This document shows, in pieces, positions 1-7,917 of a stretch of DNA of 38,562 nt. Source of the stretch: a virus. Position 1 is the first letter of the stretch. Each line of letters starts with the position of its first letter. The notes beneath the pieces were generated by a model. It was not told the origin of the DNA. It worked only from the letters and a program-made list of their open reading frames with translations, and did not search any database. The translations under genes were made by a program, and so were the position numbers. The stretch lies in IMG/VR virus record IMGVR_UViG_3300029309_000107, positions 1-38,562 of that record. One strand, 5' to 3'.

Positions 1-6
1 AAGCTA

Positions 7-1038
7 ATGGCATTAACTAAAGTAGATCAAACAATGGTAAGCGACCAATTATTTGGTCGTAGGAATTTGTTTATAAATGGCGATATGCAAATTAGCCAAA
101 GAGCTACCACGGCAAATAATGTAAGTTCTACTGGATATAATACGGTAGATAGATGGGAGTTATCACTTAATAGTGCGGGTTCATGGAATGTTTCAAGGGA
201 AGAATCAGTATTACCCGCAGGACAAGGTTTTGCTTACGCACAAAAGTTAGAAGTTGCTAGTGCAGATTCTTCATTATCTGCTGGAGACTATGCGCTTTGG
301 AGACAAAAAATAGAAGGAATAAATTTACAACATTTAAAATACGGTACATCATCAGCACAAAAGCTAACTTTATCTTTTTGGGTGAGAAGCAATGCAACAT
401 CAACATTCATAGTTGAGTTTTTTAATGACAATTCAAGCGAAAATAAAACTCAATCTCAAAGCTACACGATAAGTTCGGCTAATACATGGGAAAAGAAAAC
501 AATCACTATTGATGGCGATACAGCTCATAGTATACAAAATACAGTAAATGCAGAATTATTAGTTTATTTTTGGTTAGCAGCAGGTTCAAATTATACAGGC
601 GGGGGATCATTAAATACATCTTGGTCGGCTGTAGATACTGTAGGAAATAATGTAAGAGCTGTCGGACAATTTAATTTAGCAAATAGCTCTAGTAATACTT
701 TTTACATAACAGGCGTGCAACTAGAAGTTGGCGATAACGCCACACCTTTTGAGCATTTAACTTTTCAAGATCAACTACGCTTATGTCAAAGATACTATTA
801 TCAAACAGAAGGACAAATTTTTTACTGCGGATATGGAACAAGTGCTGATGCTAATGCTCTTATGATTTTAGGTTTACCAACAGCTATGAGAGCGACTCCT
901 TCTGTTACAGAGTCAGATACGCAAAATGGCAATAATTTTTATGAAGGCGGCGTTAGTCCTCATGTTATATACGGAGCAGCAGCAAGTACGGTGGCATCTG
1001 CTGCCAGAGCAAAACTTTTCGCAAATTCGGAGTTATAA
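7..1038 (+). CDS. Tail-fibre / host-recognition protein
   Basis: Probable distal tail or fibre protein. The N-terminal part (FINGDMQISQR near residue 22) followed by a long Ser/Thr/Asn-rich stretch with alternating hydrophobic residues looks like the beta-sandwich, carbohydrate-binding-like modules common at the ends of phage fibres; ITGVQLEVG near residue 235 and a following QLRLCQRYY block are typical of that class. There is no signal peptide and no membrane segment. It opens the visible structural operon; the first bases of the window hold a TAA overlapping its ATG, so another gene probably lies immediately upstream. The small downstream gene follows with no gap. The binding target cannot be told from sequence. 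Confidence 0.75.
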   Translation: MALTKVDQTMVSDQLFGRRNLFINGDMQISQRATTANNVSSTGYNTVDRWELSLNSAGSWNVSREESVLPAGQGFAYAQKLEVASADSSLSAGDYALWRQKIEGINLQHLKYGTSSAQKLTLSFWVRSNATSTFIVEFFNDNSSENKTQSQSYTISSANTWEKKTITIDGDTAHSIQNTVNAELLVYFWLAAGSNYTGGGSLNTSWSAVDTVGNNVRAVGQFNLANSSSNTFYITGVQLEVGDNATPFEHLTFQDQLRLCQRYYYQTEGQIFYCGYGTSADANALMILGLPTAMRATPSVTESDTQNGNNFYEGGVSPHVIYGAAASTVASAARAKLFANSEL

Positions 1039-1230
1039 ATGTACGAAGGTCAAGAATTAAATATAACATCTGCAAAATATTTTAATGGCATTATTGGAGA
1101 AAAAGAAAGCATAAAAGCAACGATAGACGGACAGGTAATGTATGTTCCTTTAGATGAAAATAACACACATTATAGAGAAATCATGCGACAAGTTGACGCA
1201 GGAACACTGACCATAGAGGCAGCAGACTAA
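1039..1230 (+). CDS. Small tail-fibre-associated protein
   Basis: A 63-residue acidic protein starting on the base after the preceding stop and overlapping the next ATG by one base, so it is translated within the fibre operon. The C-terminal half (VPLDENNTHYREIMRQVDAG) resembles short phage proteins that follow fibre genes and often read PLDExNxxYxxIxxWVxxG. They are widely annotated as hypothetical; a chaperone or fibre-tip role is only a guess. Confidence 0.6.
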   Translation: MYEGQELNITSAKYFNGIIGEKESIKATIDGQVMYVPLDENNTHYREIMRQVDAGTLTIEAAD

Positions 1231-2429
1231 TGACAACGAAAATACCTGTAGAATTATCTAGTACTCCTGGAATAGCAGATAGTAGTAACGCTACTGCTAT
1301 AACTATTGATAGTTCGGAAATTGTATCTTTTAGCAATAAAGTTGGGATCGGAACTACAAGTCCTGATGTAACATTTGAAATAGAAGATACAAATGCTTAT
1401 ATGCACATTGATGCAACCAATCATGCAGCAGTATTTATTGATAGAGCCTCAACTTCTTATCATAATAATATATTTTATCAAACAGCCGGCACGACCAATT
1501 GGAGGCTTGGACAGATGGGTGCTGATGACATTCTACAGGTCCGTGATGAAATAAATGACAATAGCAATGTCATGGTTTGGAAGCATGGCGGTAATGTGGG
1601 AATAGGAACTAGTAGTCCTGACGCAATCTTAGAAACATCTGCGTCTGCAACAGGAAATACTGTAGGAGCATTACTAACAAACACCAATCAATCTGGAACT
1701 GCTGATAGTGTATCTCTTAACTTTGGATTAGGTAGAACAGCAGATTCTCATATTTTTTCTGTACCAGCAATAAAACTTCTTAAAGAACAACAATTCACTG
1801 GCACAGGTTCTACTGTAGATGCTGCATTAGTTTTTAACACAATTTCCAATGAATCTGTAAGCGAAAGAATGCGTATTAATTCTTCAGGTAGTGTCTTACT
1901 TGGTGATGGTGCTAATGAAGACATAACTTATACTGCAGCTAATAAATTAATAATGCATCATGGTCACGCTTTTGGAAATATTGGAATATCTTTGAGTTGT
2001 GGTGCTTACACAACATCTTATGAGTTAATGAGATTTTATAATGGTAACGGACAAGTAGGTGATATTGCAGTAAGTGGAAGTGCAACTGATTTTGATACAA
2101 ATTCAGACTATCGATTAAAAGAAAACGTAACCTATGATTGGGATGCAACAACTAGATTAAAACAATTAAAACCTGCAAGATTTAATTGGATTGCAGACGA
2201 AACAAATACTTTATTAGATGGTTTCCTAGCACATGAAGTTTCTGATATTGTTCCTAATGCAATAAATGGTGAAAAAGATGCTGTTTATACTGCACAAGAT
2301 GAAGCTAATGGTTTAGGTAAAGAAGGCGAACCAAATATGCAAGGTATTGACCATAGTAAATTAGTGCCATTGTTAGTTAAAACAATACAAGAACTAGAAT
2401 CTCGAATAACAACTTTAGAAGGAGAATAA
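1230..2429 (+). CDS. Tail fibre with C-terminal S74 self-cleaving chaperone
   Basis: A 399-residue fibre protein. The N-terminal two thirds hold repeated VGIGTTSPD / VGIGTSSPD units, the usual beta-helical stalk repeat of phage fibres. From about residue 290 there is a peptidase S74 (intramolecular chaperone) domain: SDYRLKENV contains the Ser and Lys that act as the autocleavage dyad in this family, followed by LKPARFNW, GFLAHEVSDIVPNA and the trimerizing coiled coil at the C-terminus (SKLVPLLVKTIQELE). In this family the domain helps the fibre trimerize and then releases itself by cleavage before the Ser. It shares this end with the proteins ending near 5134 and 18080, implying reuse of one chaperone module. 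Confidence 0.85.
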   Translation: MTTKIPVELSSTPGIADSSNATAITIDSSEIVSFSNKVGIGTTSPDVTFEIEDTNAYMHIDATNHAAVFIDRASTSYHNNIFYQTAGTTNWRLGQMGADDILQVRDEINDNSNVMVWKHGGNVGIGTSSPDAILETSASATGNTVGALLTNTNQSGTADSVSLNFGLGRTADSHIFSVPAIKLLKEQQFTGTGSTVDAALVFNTISNESVSERMRINSSGSVLLGDGANEDITYTAANKLIMHHGHAFGNIGISLSCGAYTTSYELMRFYNGNGQVGDIAVSGSATDFDTNSDYRLKENVTYDWDATTRLKQLKPARFNWIADETNTLLDGFLAHEVSDIVPNAINGEKDAVYTAQDEANGLGKEGEPNMQGIDHSKLVPLLVKTIQELESRITTLEGE

Positions 2430-2430
2430 A

Positions 2431-2787
2431 ATGGCAATATCATATACATGGAATGTAAGTACAGTTGACACTTACCCTACAAAGGATTCTAAGTCCGATG
2501 TAGTACACAATGTTCACTGGAGACTAACAGCTACTGATGACACTAATAAAGAAACTATTGATGGAGTAGAAGTCAATATCACATCGGAAGTTTACGGTAG
2601 TCAATCAGTAGACACTTCAGACTTATCAAGCTTCACAGCCTTTGCAGACTTAAAAGCAAGCGATGTGCAAGGCTGGGTTGAAGCAGCTTTAGGAGCTGAT
2701 GAAGTTACTACAATGAAAGCTAGTCTTGATGCTCAGATAGCAGAAAAGATTACACCAACATCTGTCACTAAAACTATAGGTAGCTAA
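2431..2787 (+). CDS. Phage tail-module protein (DUF7936-like)
   Basis: A 118-residue protein starting MAISYTWNVSTVDTYP, with VHNVHWRLTATD near residue 28 and a C-terminal AxLKAxDVxGWVEAALG helix. This start and the HWRLTATD block match a family I know from marine and other phages (I recall it as DUF7936), where it sits beside tail-fibre genes. No enzymatic motif is visible. Its ATG follows the preceding stop after one base and a GAAGGAG ribosome-binding site inside the upstream gene's end. Confidence 0.65.
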   Translation: MAISYTWNVSTVDTYPTKDSKSDVVHNVHWRLTATDDTNKETIDGVEVNITSEVYGSQSVDTSDLSSFTAFADLKASDVQGWVEAALGADEVTTMKASLDAQIAEKITPTSVTKTIGS

Positions 2788-3002
2788 TGTCAGATAAGAT
2801 TAGCATAAACGATCAAGACTACGAAGTGGCTGATTTGAACGATCAACAAAAATACTTGTTGAGTCAGATACAAGAACTACGCATGAAAAAAGAAGATCTC
2901 ATGCGACAAACAGATGTGTTGTCCGCAGCGCTCTCTGTCTTTGAACAACAACTTACTGCGTCCGTACAAACTAAAGAAACCAAAGCCGTAGCGGAGATCT
3001 AA
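2787..3002 (+). CDS. Short coiled-coil phage protein (DUF6447-like)
   Basis: A 71-residue protein with an N-terminal ISINDQDYEVADLNDQQKYL block followed by a continuous amphipathic helix to residue ~60. The pattern (short beta start, then one coiled coil with Leu/Gln heptads) matches a small phage family I recall as DUF6447, found next to tail and fibre genes. It overlaps the preceding stop by one base. Function unknown; oligomeric packing with tail proteins is plausible but unproven. Confidence 0.6.
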   Translation: MSDKISINDQDYEVADLNDQQKYLLSQIQELRMKKEDLMRQTDVLSAALSVFEQQLTASVQTKETKAVAEI

Positions 3003-3003
3003 C

Positions 3004-3915
3004 ATGTTTGGTATATCCGCCTTTTCTCAGTCGCCTTTTGCGTCATTAGGTGGAACCCCCGTACAAGTAGATCTATCAGGTGTAGCTGCACAAGCTCTTT
3101 TATCTGATCCTACACAAGTACCTATAAGTGTAGATGCCGAAGCAAACGTAACGCCAAGCGGTCAAGCGGGTACATCAGCGGTATCGGGTGTTGGCGTTAA
3201 CGCACAGGCTGTAGCGACTCTACCAAGTCTTTCAGGTTCAGTAGGTTCGGTAAGCGTAACCACCGACGCTGAAGCTAATGTCACGCCTTCTGGTCAGTCA
3301 GCAACTTCTGCGTTAGGCGGAGTAGGTATTGTAGCCGGTGGAGATATCGGGGTTGCAGGGCTCGCGGCCACAGGATCTGTTGGCACACCTACTATAGATG
3401 CTGAAGCTAATGTAACGGTTACAGGCCAAGCGGGCACTTCTGCTGTTGGATCTCCTTCTGTTGATGCAGAAGCTAATGTTGCAGTTACAGGACAATCTGC
3501 AACAGGTGGTTTCTCGGCTCCAGGCGTAAACGCTCAAGCTGTTGTAGCTCTGCCAGTTGTAACTGCATCGGTTGGTTCAGTAACAGTGGTTGGAGTAGAT
3601 GCAGAAGCTAACGTTACCCCAGCATCTCAAGTTGGCACAACAGCTGTTGGAACACCTACTATAACTGGTAAAGCTAATTTAACTCTTGCTGGACAAGCTG
3701 GAACTAGCGGATTAGGAACAGTTGTTCCAAACGCTGACGCTAATGTTTCGGTCTCTGGCGTATCAGCCACTGGTGAAGTTAGTTCGGAACTTGTTATTTG
3801 GTTTGAGTTTGATACCACACAAACACCAAATTATAGTAATATTACAGACACACAAACACCTGGATGGTCAGAGATAGATGACAATCAAACACCGTCTTGG
3901 GAAGAGGTAGCATAA
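3004..3915 (+). CDS. Repeat-rich tail or structural protein
   Basis: A 303-residue Ala/Val/Gly/Thr-rich protein built from repeats. About seven variants of xDAEANVTPSGQ occur between residues 40 and 260, alternating with GTSAVG / GSVGSV spacers, which suggests a regular beta structure. The last ~35 residues hold three tandem copies of a ten-residue unit, TQTPNYSNI, TQTPGWSEI and NQTPSWEEV. Proteins with such alternating repeats are common between tail genes of marine phages and are presumed virion components. It starts one base after the preceding stop and the next gene begins one base after it ends. No catalytic motif is seen. Confidence 0.6.
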   Translation: MFGISAFSQSPFASLGGTPVQVDLSGVAAQALLSDPTQVPISVDAEANVTPSGQAGTSAVSGVGVNAQAVATLPSLSGSVGSVSVTTDAEANVTPSGQSATSALGGVGIVAGGDIGVAGLAATGSVGTPTIDAEANVTVTGQAGTSAVGSPSVDAEANVAVTGQSATGGFSAPGVNAQAVVALPVVTASVGSVTVVGVDAEANVTPASQVGTTAVGTPTITGKANLTLAGQAGTSGLGTVVPNADANVSVSGVSATGEVSSELVIWFEFDTTQTPNYSNITDTQTPGWSEIDDNQTPSWEEVA

Positions 3916-3916
3916 C

Positions 3917-5134
3917 ATGGCAACGTATGTAAATAATTTAAGACTAAAAGAAATAGCCACTGGTGATGAAAGTGGTACTTGGGGTACATCAACAAATACA
4001 AATCTATCGTTGATTGGAGAGGCTTTAGGTTACAACACACAAGATTGTTTTAGCTCTGATGCAGATGCTACGACAACTGTAGCTGATGGATCCAGTGATC
4101 CAGCAAGAGCTTTTTATTTTAAAATAACTTCATCAGCCACTTTAAGTGCTACGAGAACATTAACTCTTCTTCCTAATACTGTATCCAGAGTGATGATTAT
4201 TGAGAATGCAACAACTGGTTCTCAATCTATAAATATTTCACAAGGATCGGGAGCTAACGTCACCATCGCATCTGGAGCCACTAAAGTTATTTATTCAGAT
4301 GGCGCTGGTTCTGGGGCTTCTGTATATGATGCTTTAGAGGACATAAATTTAGGTGGCACACCAACGATGACTAACTTAACAGTCACTTCTTCTGTAACAG
4401 CCGATGCGGTAACTGCACCCACTTTAACAGGATCAACAAGTGTAAAAACACCTTTGATAGAATACACCGATGGCGATGACGCTATAACTATAGCTGACGG
4501 CGGAGGTATTACTGCCGCTGCTGGTATAACTTCTACTGCTGCTGCTAATACTTTTGGTACTACTTCATTTAATGATGCAGACATAACAAATGTCGGCGAT
4601 ATAAAAGTAGACACTATTACCGCAGAATCGGATTCGACATCTCGAGTTGTACTTGGAGGATCAAACATTATGTCTTTCGCAGTACAACCAGTTGGAGGAT
4701 CTTTAACTAATCAAATTAGTATTATTAGTGGTTTGGTGTATCCACCTACAAGTAATTTTGTTAGTTTAGGTAATGCTACTTACCAATTTAAAGACGGTTA
4801 CTTTGATGGAACTTTATATACAGATGCCATAACTAACTCTGGTGCTATTTACTCAGGTTCTTTTGTATACAGTTCAGATGTTTCTTTGAAAGAAGATATA
4901 CAAACGATAGAAAATCCATTAGAAAAAGTACAACAATTAAGAGGTGTAAGTTATAAATGGAAAGACACAGGCAGAAAAGATATTGGCTTGGTCGCTGACG
5001 AAGTACAAGAAGTTTTACCTGAGTTAGTAGTAGAAAAAGGTCACAAACACATAGATTACGGTCACATGATAGGACTTTTAGTTGAAGCTATGAAAGAACA
5101 ACAAAAAGAAATAGAGGAGTTAAAAAATGCCTGA
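3917..5134 (+). CDS. Tail fibre with C-terminal S74 chaperone
   Basis: A 405-residue fibre-like protein. The N-terminus (NNLRLKEIATGDESGTWGTS) is a recurrent start of marine phage tail proteins; the middle is Thr/Ala-rich with short beta strands (TNLTVTSSVTADAV). From about residue 315 there is an S74 domain: SSDVSLKEDIQTI with the Ser/Lys pair, VQQLRGVSYKWKDT, DIGLVADEVQEVLPE and HIDYGHMIGLLVEAMKEQQ, then a coiled coil. It overlaps the following gene by 8 bases. It is a second copy of the architecture at 1230-2429 but with a divergent stalk, suggesting a different fibre or a tail-spike part. Confidence 0.8.
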   Translation: MATYVNNLRLKEIATGDESGTWGTSTNTNLSLIGEALGYNTQDCFSSDADATTTVADGSSDPARAFYFKITSSATLSATRTLTLLPNTVSRVMIIENATTGSQSINISQGSGANVTIASGATKVIYSDGAGSGASVYDALEDINLGGTPTMTNLTVTSSVTADAVTAPTLTGSTSVKTPLIEYTDGDDAITIADGGGITAAAGITSTAAANTFGTTSFNDADITNVGDIKVDTITAESDSTSRVVLGGSNIMSFAVQPVGGSLTNQISIISGLVYPPTSNFVSLGNATYQFKDGYFDGTLYTDAITNSGAIYSGSFVYSSDVSLKEDIQTIENPLEKVQQLRGVSYKWKDTGRKDIGLVADEVQEVLPELVVEKGHKHIDYGHMIGLLVEAMKEQQKEIEELKNA

Positions 5135-5654
5135 TTTTTTTCAGCTCGGTTTAAATGACGAATATGTTTTTAGATACGGTCCAGGAGGAGATAACTCTAG
5201 ACCAGAACTTAGCAGATGGATGGGTGTGAGAAACACAGGTGCTGTTTTATTTATTCCGCAAAAAACAGAGTTGGAATATACCGCTGTTTATAACAACATT
5301 GCTAGTGTTTCAGGTATAACTCGAACTTTAGGACAGTACGGTGTTCAAACTGTTAGTAGCGACTCAGCCGTAGGTAAGCTATATAGCAACACAGCAGCCA
5401 TGGGATTACCTAGCGGTTCTGCATGTTGGTCGCCAAGCACTCCCTCCGCTACTTATGCCACTCCTCCTGATTGTCCAGCTAATTTTACGGATGAGGGCGT
5501 AACTAACACGAAAGACGTACAAACCAGCGATGAGGTCTACAAAACAGGCGTTCACCATGGAGACGCAGGATGGATGGCGTACCAATATTTGGGATATTAT
5601 TGTCCTGGATCGTTTGTCTCAAATATTTCAGTGCGAGTTTGTTCTAGAGATTAA
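5127..5654 (+). CDS. Hypothetical tail-module protein
   Basis: A 175-residue protein starting inside the end of the preceding fibre gene (8-base overlap) behind a GAGGAG ribosome-binding site. It is rich in Gly, Ser, Tyr and Asn, has no membrane segment, and carries four Cys in the C-terminal half (GSACWSPS, PDCPANF, YYCPGSF and RVCSRD), which could form disulfides or a metal site. The sequence is not one I recognise. Placement between a fibre gene and a thioredoxin-like gene suggests a tail-tip protein, by position only. Confidence 0.5.
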   Translation: MPDFFQLGLNDEYVFRYGPGGDNSRPELSRWMGVRNTGAVLFIPQKTELEYTAVYNNIASVSGITRTLGQYGVQTVSSDSAVGKLYSNTAAMGLPSGSACWSPSTPSATYATPPDCPANFTDEGVTNTKDVQTSDEVYKTGVHHGDAGWMAYQYLGYYCPGSFVSNISVRVCSRD

Positions 5655-5655
5655 A

Positions 5656-6012
5656 ATGACTTTAATAGAATTAAAAGATTTAGAAACTACTTTAGCTGCA
5701 AGCCCCAATCAAAAACATGCAGTATATATAACTATGCCAGACTGTTCTGATTGTAGTACAAATGAAAATACTTTAAAAAATGCATTTTCTACAATATCTG
5801 ATATTAAGTGGTACAAAATTCATGCAACAGAAGAAACACCTTTTTTTGCTCCTACTACCGTACCTTCTGTTGTATTTTTTGAAGGTAGAAATAGAGTCGT
5901 TGAAGGCATCGGCATTATGGATTCTTCGAACATAGATGCTTTTGTGCAATTTGTAAGAGGCTTTCTTGGGTTAACCGAGGGAGAAAAATGGTTAAGCTCT
6001 TTAGTTGAGTAG
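5656..6012 (+). CDS. Thioredoxin/glutaredoxin-like protein
   Basis: A 118-residue thioredoxin-fold protein. ITMPDCSDCS near residue 27 is the redox CxxC at the start of a helix, and TTVPSVVFFEGR near residue 70 is the cis-Pro loop plus following strand of the fold. The start is the ATG just after the preceding stop; a longer reading frame begins upstream but lies inside the neighbouring gene. Such proteins reduce disulfides or serve as partners of other enzymes; here the neighbouring Cys-bearing protein ending at 5654 is a conceivable partner. Unlike classical WCGPC thioredoxin the motif is CSDC, so the redox potential and substrate are unknown. Confidence 0.7.
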   Translation: MTLIELKDLETTLAASPNQKHAVYITMPDCSDCSTNENTLKNAFSTISDIKWYKIHATEETPFFAPTTVPSVVFFEGRNRVVEGIGIMDSSNIDAFVQFVRGFLGLTEGEKWLSSLVE

Positions 6013-6179
6013 TGGAACTTAAAACGGTTAGAGATAAAAAATTAACTATCTGTAGTTCTTGCGAAAACTACAAAAAATCCATAAAACAATGTAGTATTTG
6101 TAAATGTATTATGCCTTTAAAAGTATTTATAAAAGGCAATACATGTCCGATAGGAAGACACGAGGTACAAGATGGCTAA
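6012..6179 (+). CDS. Small zinc-ribbon-like protein, GTG start
   Basis: A 55-residue protein read from a GTG that shares a base with the preceding TAG. It has ICSSCENY, QCSICKCIMPLK and NTCPIG: seven Cys in the order CxxC, CxxCxC, C. This spacing (CxxC, then CxxCxCxM with a Lys two residues on, then CP) is a recurrent small phage protein type, probably binding zinc. Its stop overlaps the ATG of the next gene. No DNA-binding or catalytic residue beyond the Cys set is visible, and the non-ATG start makes the exact N-terminus less certain. Confidence 0.65.
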   Translation: MELKTVRDKKLTICSSCENYKKSIKQCSICKCIMPLKVFIKGNTCPIGRHEVQDG

Positions 6180-6393
6180 AGCAAAACCTTTTACATACGC
6201 GAAACGAGGCAGACCAAGCAAGGCTGATAAAGAAGCTAGAAAGAAAGCAGAGCGACAAGAGTTTTATAAAATGGCTTTTGCTGTTACTGGCATTTTATTT
6301 ATTCTAGGTGTCATAATTTTTTCAGCATACTCTTCAAAAATAAACACTGAGAGCACTGCTTTTTATAATCAATCTTATGAGCAAATCTGGTAG
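6172..6393 (+). CDS. Small single-pass membrane protein
   Basis: A 73-residue protein with a strongly basic N-terminus (KRGRPSKADKEARKKAERQ), one hydrophobic span at about residues 34-52 (MAFAVTGILFILGVIIFSA) and a short polar tail. The charge pattern predicts the N-terminus in the cytoplasm. It is the first of a run of membrane proteins (6172-7466) between fibre and curli-like genes; a holin or accessory lysis role is possible but the family is not recognised. Confidence 0.6.
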   Translation: MAKAKPFTYAKRGRPSKADKEARKKAERQEFYKMAFAVTGILFILGVIIFSAYSSKINTESTAFYNQSYEQIW

Positions 6394-6580
6394 AAACGCC
6401 GTATCAACTAAAAATGCGTTGAATCAAATAAACACGCACGAGAAAGAGTGTGCGATTCGCTATCAAAACATAGAAAAAAGACTAGAAGAAGGGTCTAAAA
6501 GATTTGATCGCTTGGAAGCAATGCTTTGGGCAGTGTATCCGTTTATCGTAGGTACTGTAATACTATCGAGGTTTATATGA
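6377..6580 (+). CDS. Coiled-coil plus membrane anchor protein (holin/XhlA-like)
   Basis: A 67-residue protein: polar coiled coil (HEKECAIRYQNIEKRLEEG, SKRFDRLEAMLWAVY) followed by one membrane span at the C-terminus (YPFIVGTVILSRFI). This layout resembles small phage proteins related to XhlA or holin partners. It overlaps both neighbours (17 bases before, ATGA overlap after), so translation is coupled. Function inferred from layout only. Confidence 0.6.
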   Translation: MSKSGRNAVSTKNALNQINTHEKECAIRYQNIEKRLEEGSKRFDRLEAMLWAVYPFIVGTVILSRFI

Positions 6581-6888
6581 ACCAAGAGCCGATAAAGAAA
6601 AAATTAGAACTAGATATTGATGTAACACCACACAATCAGAGCGCTAACCCGTATCAGAAGTGGATACATCTAGCTAGAGCAATAGATTCTTGGCGGATCT
6701 TTCCTAGGTTATTTTTGAGTGTCTACATATTTCTCCTATATTATTCAACTATGTGGTTCATGGGCCTAGAAGATCCGTCTCTAGAACAAAGCGGACTTAT
6801 ATCTATCATTGTGGGGGCAGGGGCAGCTTGGTTTGGTTTGTACGCAGGTACATCAAACTCAAGTAAAAACTTCAAAGGCGAGGATTAG
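6577..6888 (+). CDS. Two-span membrane protein, holin candidate
   Basis: A 103-residue protein. The chosen ATG overlaps the preceding TGA (ATGA); an upstream ATG in the same frame lies inside the preceding gene. A polar amphipathic N-terminus leads to two hydrophobic segments, about residues 45-63 (FLSVYIFLLYYSTMWFMG) and 73-92 (LISIIVGAGAAWFGLYAG), ending in a charged tail. Two-span proteins of this size next to lysis and structural genes are often annotated as holins in marine phages; the endolysin and spanins are 7 kb downstream in the same direction. The holin call is an inference. Confidence 0.6.
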   Translation: MNQEPIKKKLELDIDVTPHNQSANPYQKWIHLARAIDSWRIFPRLFLSVYIFLLYYSTMWFMGLEDPSLEQSGLISIIVGAGAAWFGLYAGTSNSSKNFKGED

Positions 6889-7182
6889 ATGGAGTGGTTC
6901 AACCTAATTGCAGAATTAGGTGTACCTATCGCTGGAGCCCTAGTCATGGCTTACTTTATCTTTCTTGTTATGAAACAGCTCATGGACGGTCTGGTGGCTG
7001 AAATAAAGGTAGTACAAGGAATAACGCAAATGCTTATCACGAGAGCTTCTATTATGAACAACGATATGATTCGTATAGATACCAGCGTGTCTAGCGCTCT
7101 TGATCTTAGCCCAGATTTAAATCGTATAGCCAGAGCAGAGAACTTTGTTGAAGACGGCAAGATAGACGCCAGGAGAGACTGA
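6889..7182 (+). CDS. Single-pass membrane protein (YvrJ-like)
   Basis: A 97-residue protein starting right after the preceding stop. ELGVPIAGALVMAYFIFLVMK is an N-terminal membrane helix preceded by few residues, followed by a helical soluble tail that contains NNDMIRIDTSVSSALDL. The start resembles YvrJ-type small membrane proteins (xxGFPIxVxxYLLxR). It is a diverged paralogue of the next protein: same length, same membrane start and a matching DMIRxxxxVxxxLxL block. Confidence 0.6.
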   Translation: MEWFNLIAELGVPIAGALVMAYFIFLVMKQLMDGLVAEIKVVQGITQMLITRASIMNNDMIRIDTSVSSALDLSPDLNRIARAENFVEDGKIDARRD

Positions 7183-7466
7183 TGGATATAGTTCAGATAG
7201 TTTCAGATTTTGGATTTCCTGTCGTCATGGTTGTTGGTCTGGGTTACTTTGTATATTTTGTTTGGCAAACGGTTACAAATGTTATTGATCCAGCAGTACA
7301 AGAGATGAAAGCCACAATCATACGACTCACTGATCAGCTTCGTCTTTTAGATCAAGACATGATCAGACTTCAACAAAAAGTGAATACGGTGTTAGAATTA
7401 AAAGAAGAACATAAATTAAAAGATCCTGATGAAAACTTGGAAAGCGTACAAAAGAAGACAGATTAA
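7182..7466 (+). CDS. Single-pass membrane protein, paralogue of its upstream neighbour
   Basis: A 94-residue protein with SDFGFPVVMVVGLGYFVYFVW as an N-terminal membrane helix and a long soluble helix (EMKATIIRLTDQLRLLDQDMIRLQQK). It matches the preceding protein in layout and in the DMIRLxxxVxxxLEL block, so the pair probably arose by tandem duplication and may form hetero-oligomers. Overlap of one base before and 38 bases with the CsgF-like gene after it places it in the same translational unit as the curli-like genes. Confidence 0.6.
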   Translation: MDIVQIVSDFGFPVVMVVGLGYFVYFVWQTVTNVIDPAVQEMKATIIRLTDQLRLLDQDMIRLQQKVNTVLELKEEHKLKDPDENLESVQKKTD

Positions 7467-7917
7467 AACAATATTGATATTCATTATTGTTGTTAGTGTT
7501 TTATTTTTCTTCCCAGCTTTCTTGCTTGGTGATGAGATGGTGTTTAAATTTAAGTCACCAAGTTTTTCTGGTCTAAACACTTCGCAACATTATCTTACAA
7601 TCGAGAACCAACAGTTCTCTAGAAAGCAAGCTATAGAAGATGACAAGCAAGCTTTGTTAGATGAAGCTGAAAGAGAGGCCAATAACAGTACCCTAGCTAG
7701 ATTTATTAGGAACCTAGAGTCAAGGGTGTACGCTAAATTATCTTCTCAGTTGGTAGAAAGTTTGTTTGGTGAAAACCCACAAACGTCTGGTTCTATAGAA
7801 CTAGAGGGCAACACCATAGAATACGAAGTTGACGATGAGTACATTACACTAACGGTGACAGATGAAAAAGGTGAAACAACTACTATCACTTTCCCTCTTA
7901 ACAGCTTTACTTTCTAG
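7429..7917 (+). CDS. csgF: Curli assembly factor CsgF homologue
   Basis: A 162-residue secreted protein. Residues 1-35 form a signal peptide (basic start, long Ile/Val/Leu/Phe core, AFLLGDE around the cleavage point). The mature start MVFKFKSPSFSGLNTSQHYL matches the N-terminal region of CsgF (FxFxNPxFGGNxxxxxxLL), the stretch that in E. coli inserts into the CsgG pore and forms a second constriction. The middle is charged and helical, and the C-terminal strand pair (EYITLTVTDEKGETTTITFPL) matches CsgF's ...LxVTDxKTGxTSTIxV end. CsgF normally sits at the cell surface on CsgG and couples it to curlin nucleation. It overlaps csgG by 56 bases. The N-terminal half fits CsgF less closely than CsgG fits its family, so this is slightly less certain. 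Confidence 0.8.
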   Translation: MKTWKAYKRRQIKTILIFIIVVSVLFFFPAFLLGDEMVFKFKSPSFSGLNTSQHYLTIENQQFSRKQAIEDDKQALLDEAEREANNSTLARFIRNLESRVYAKLSSQLVESLFGENPQTSGSIELEGNTIEYEVDDEYITLTVTDEKGETTTITFPLNSFTF

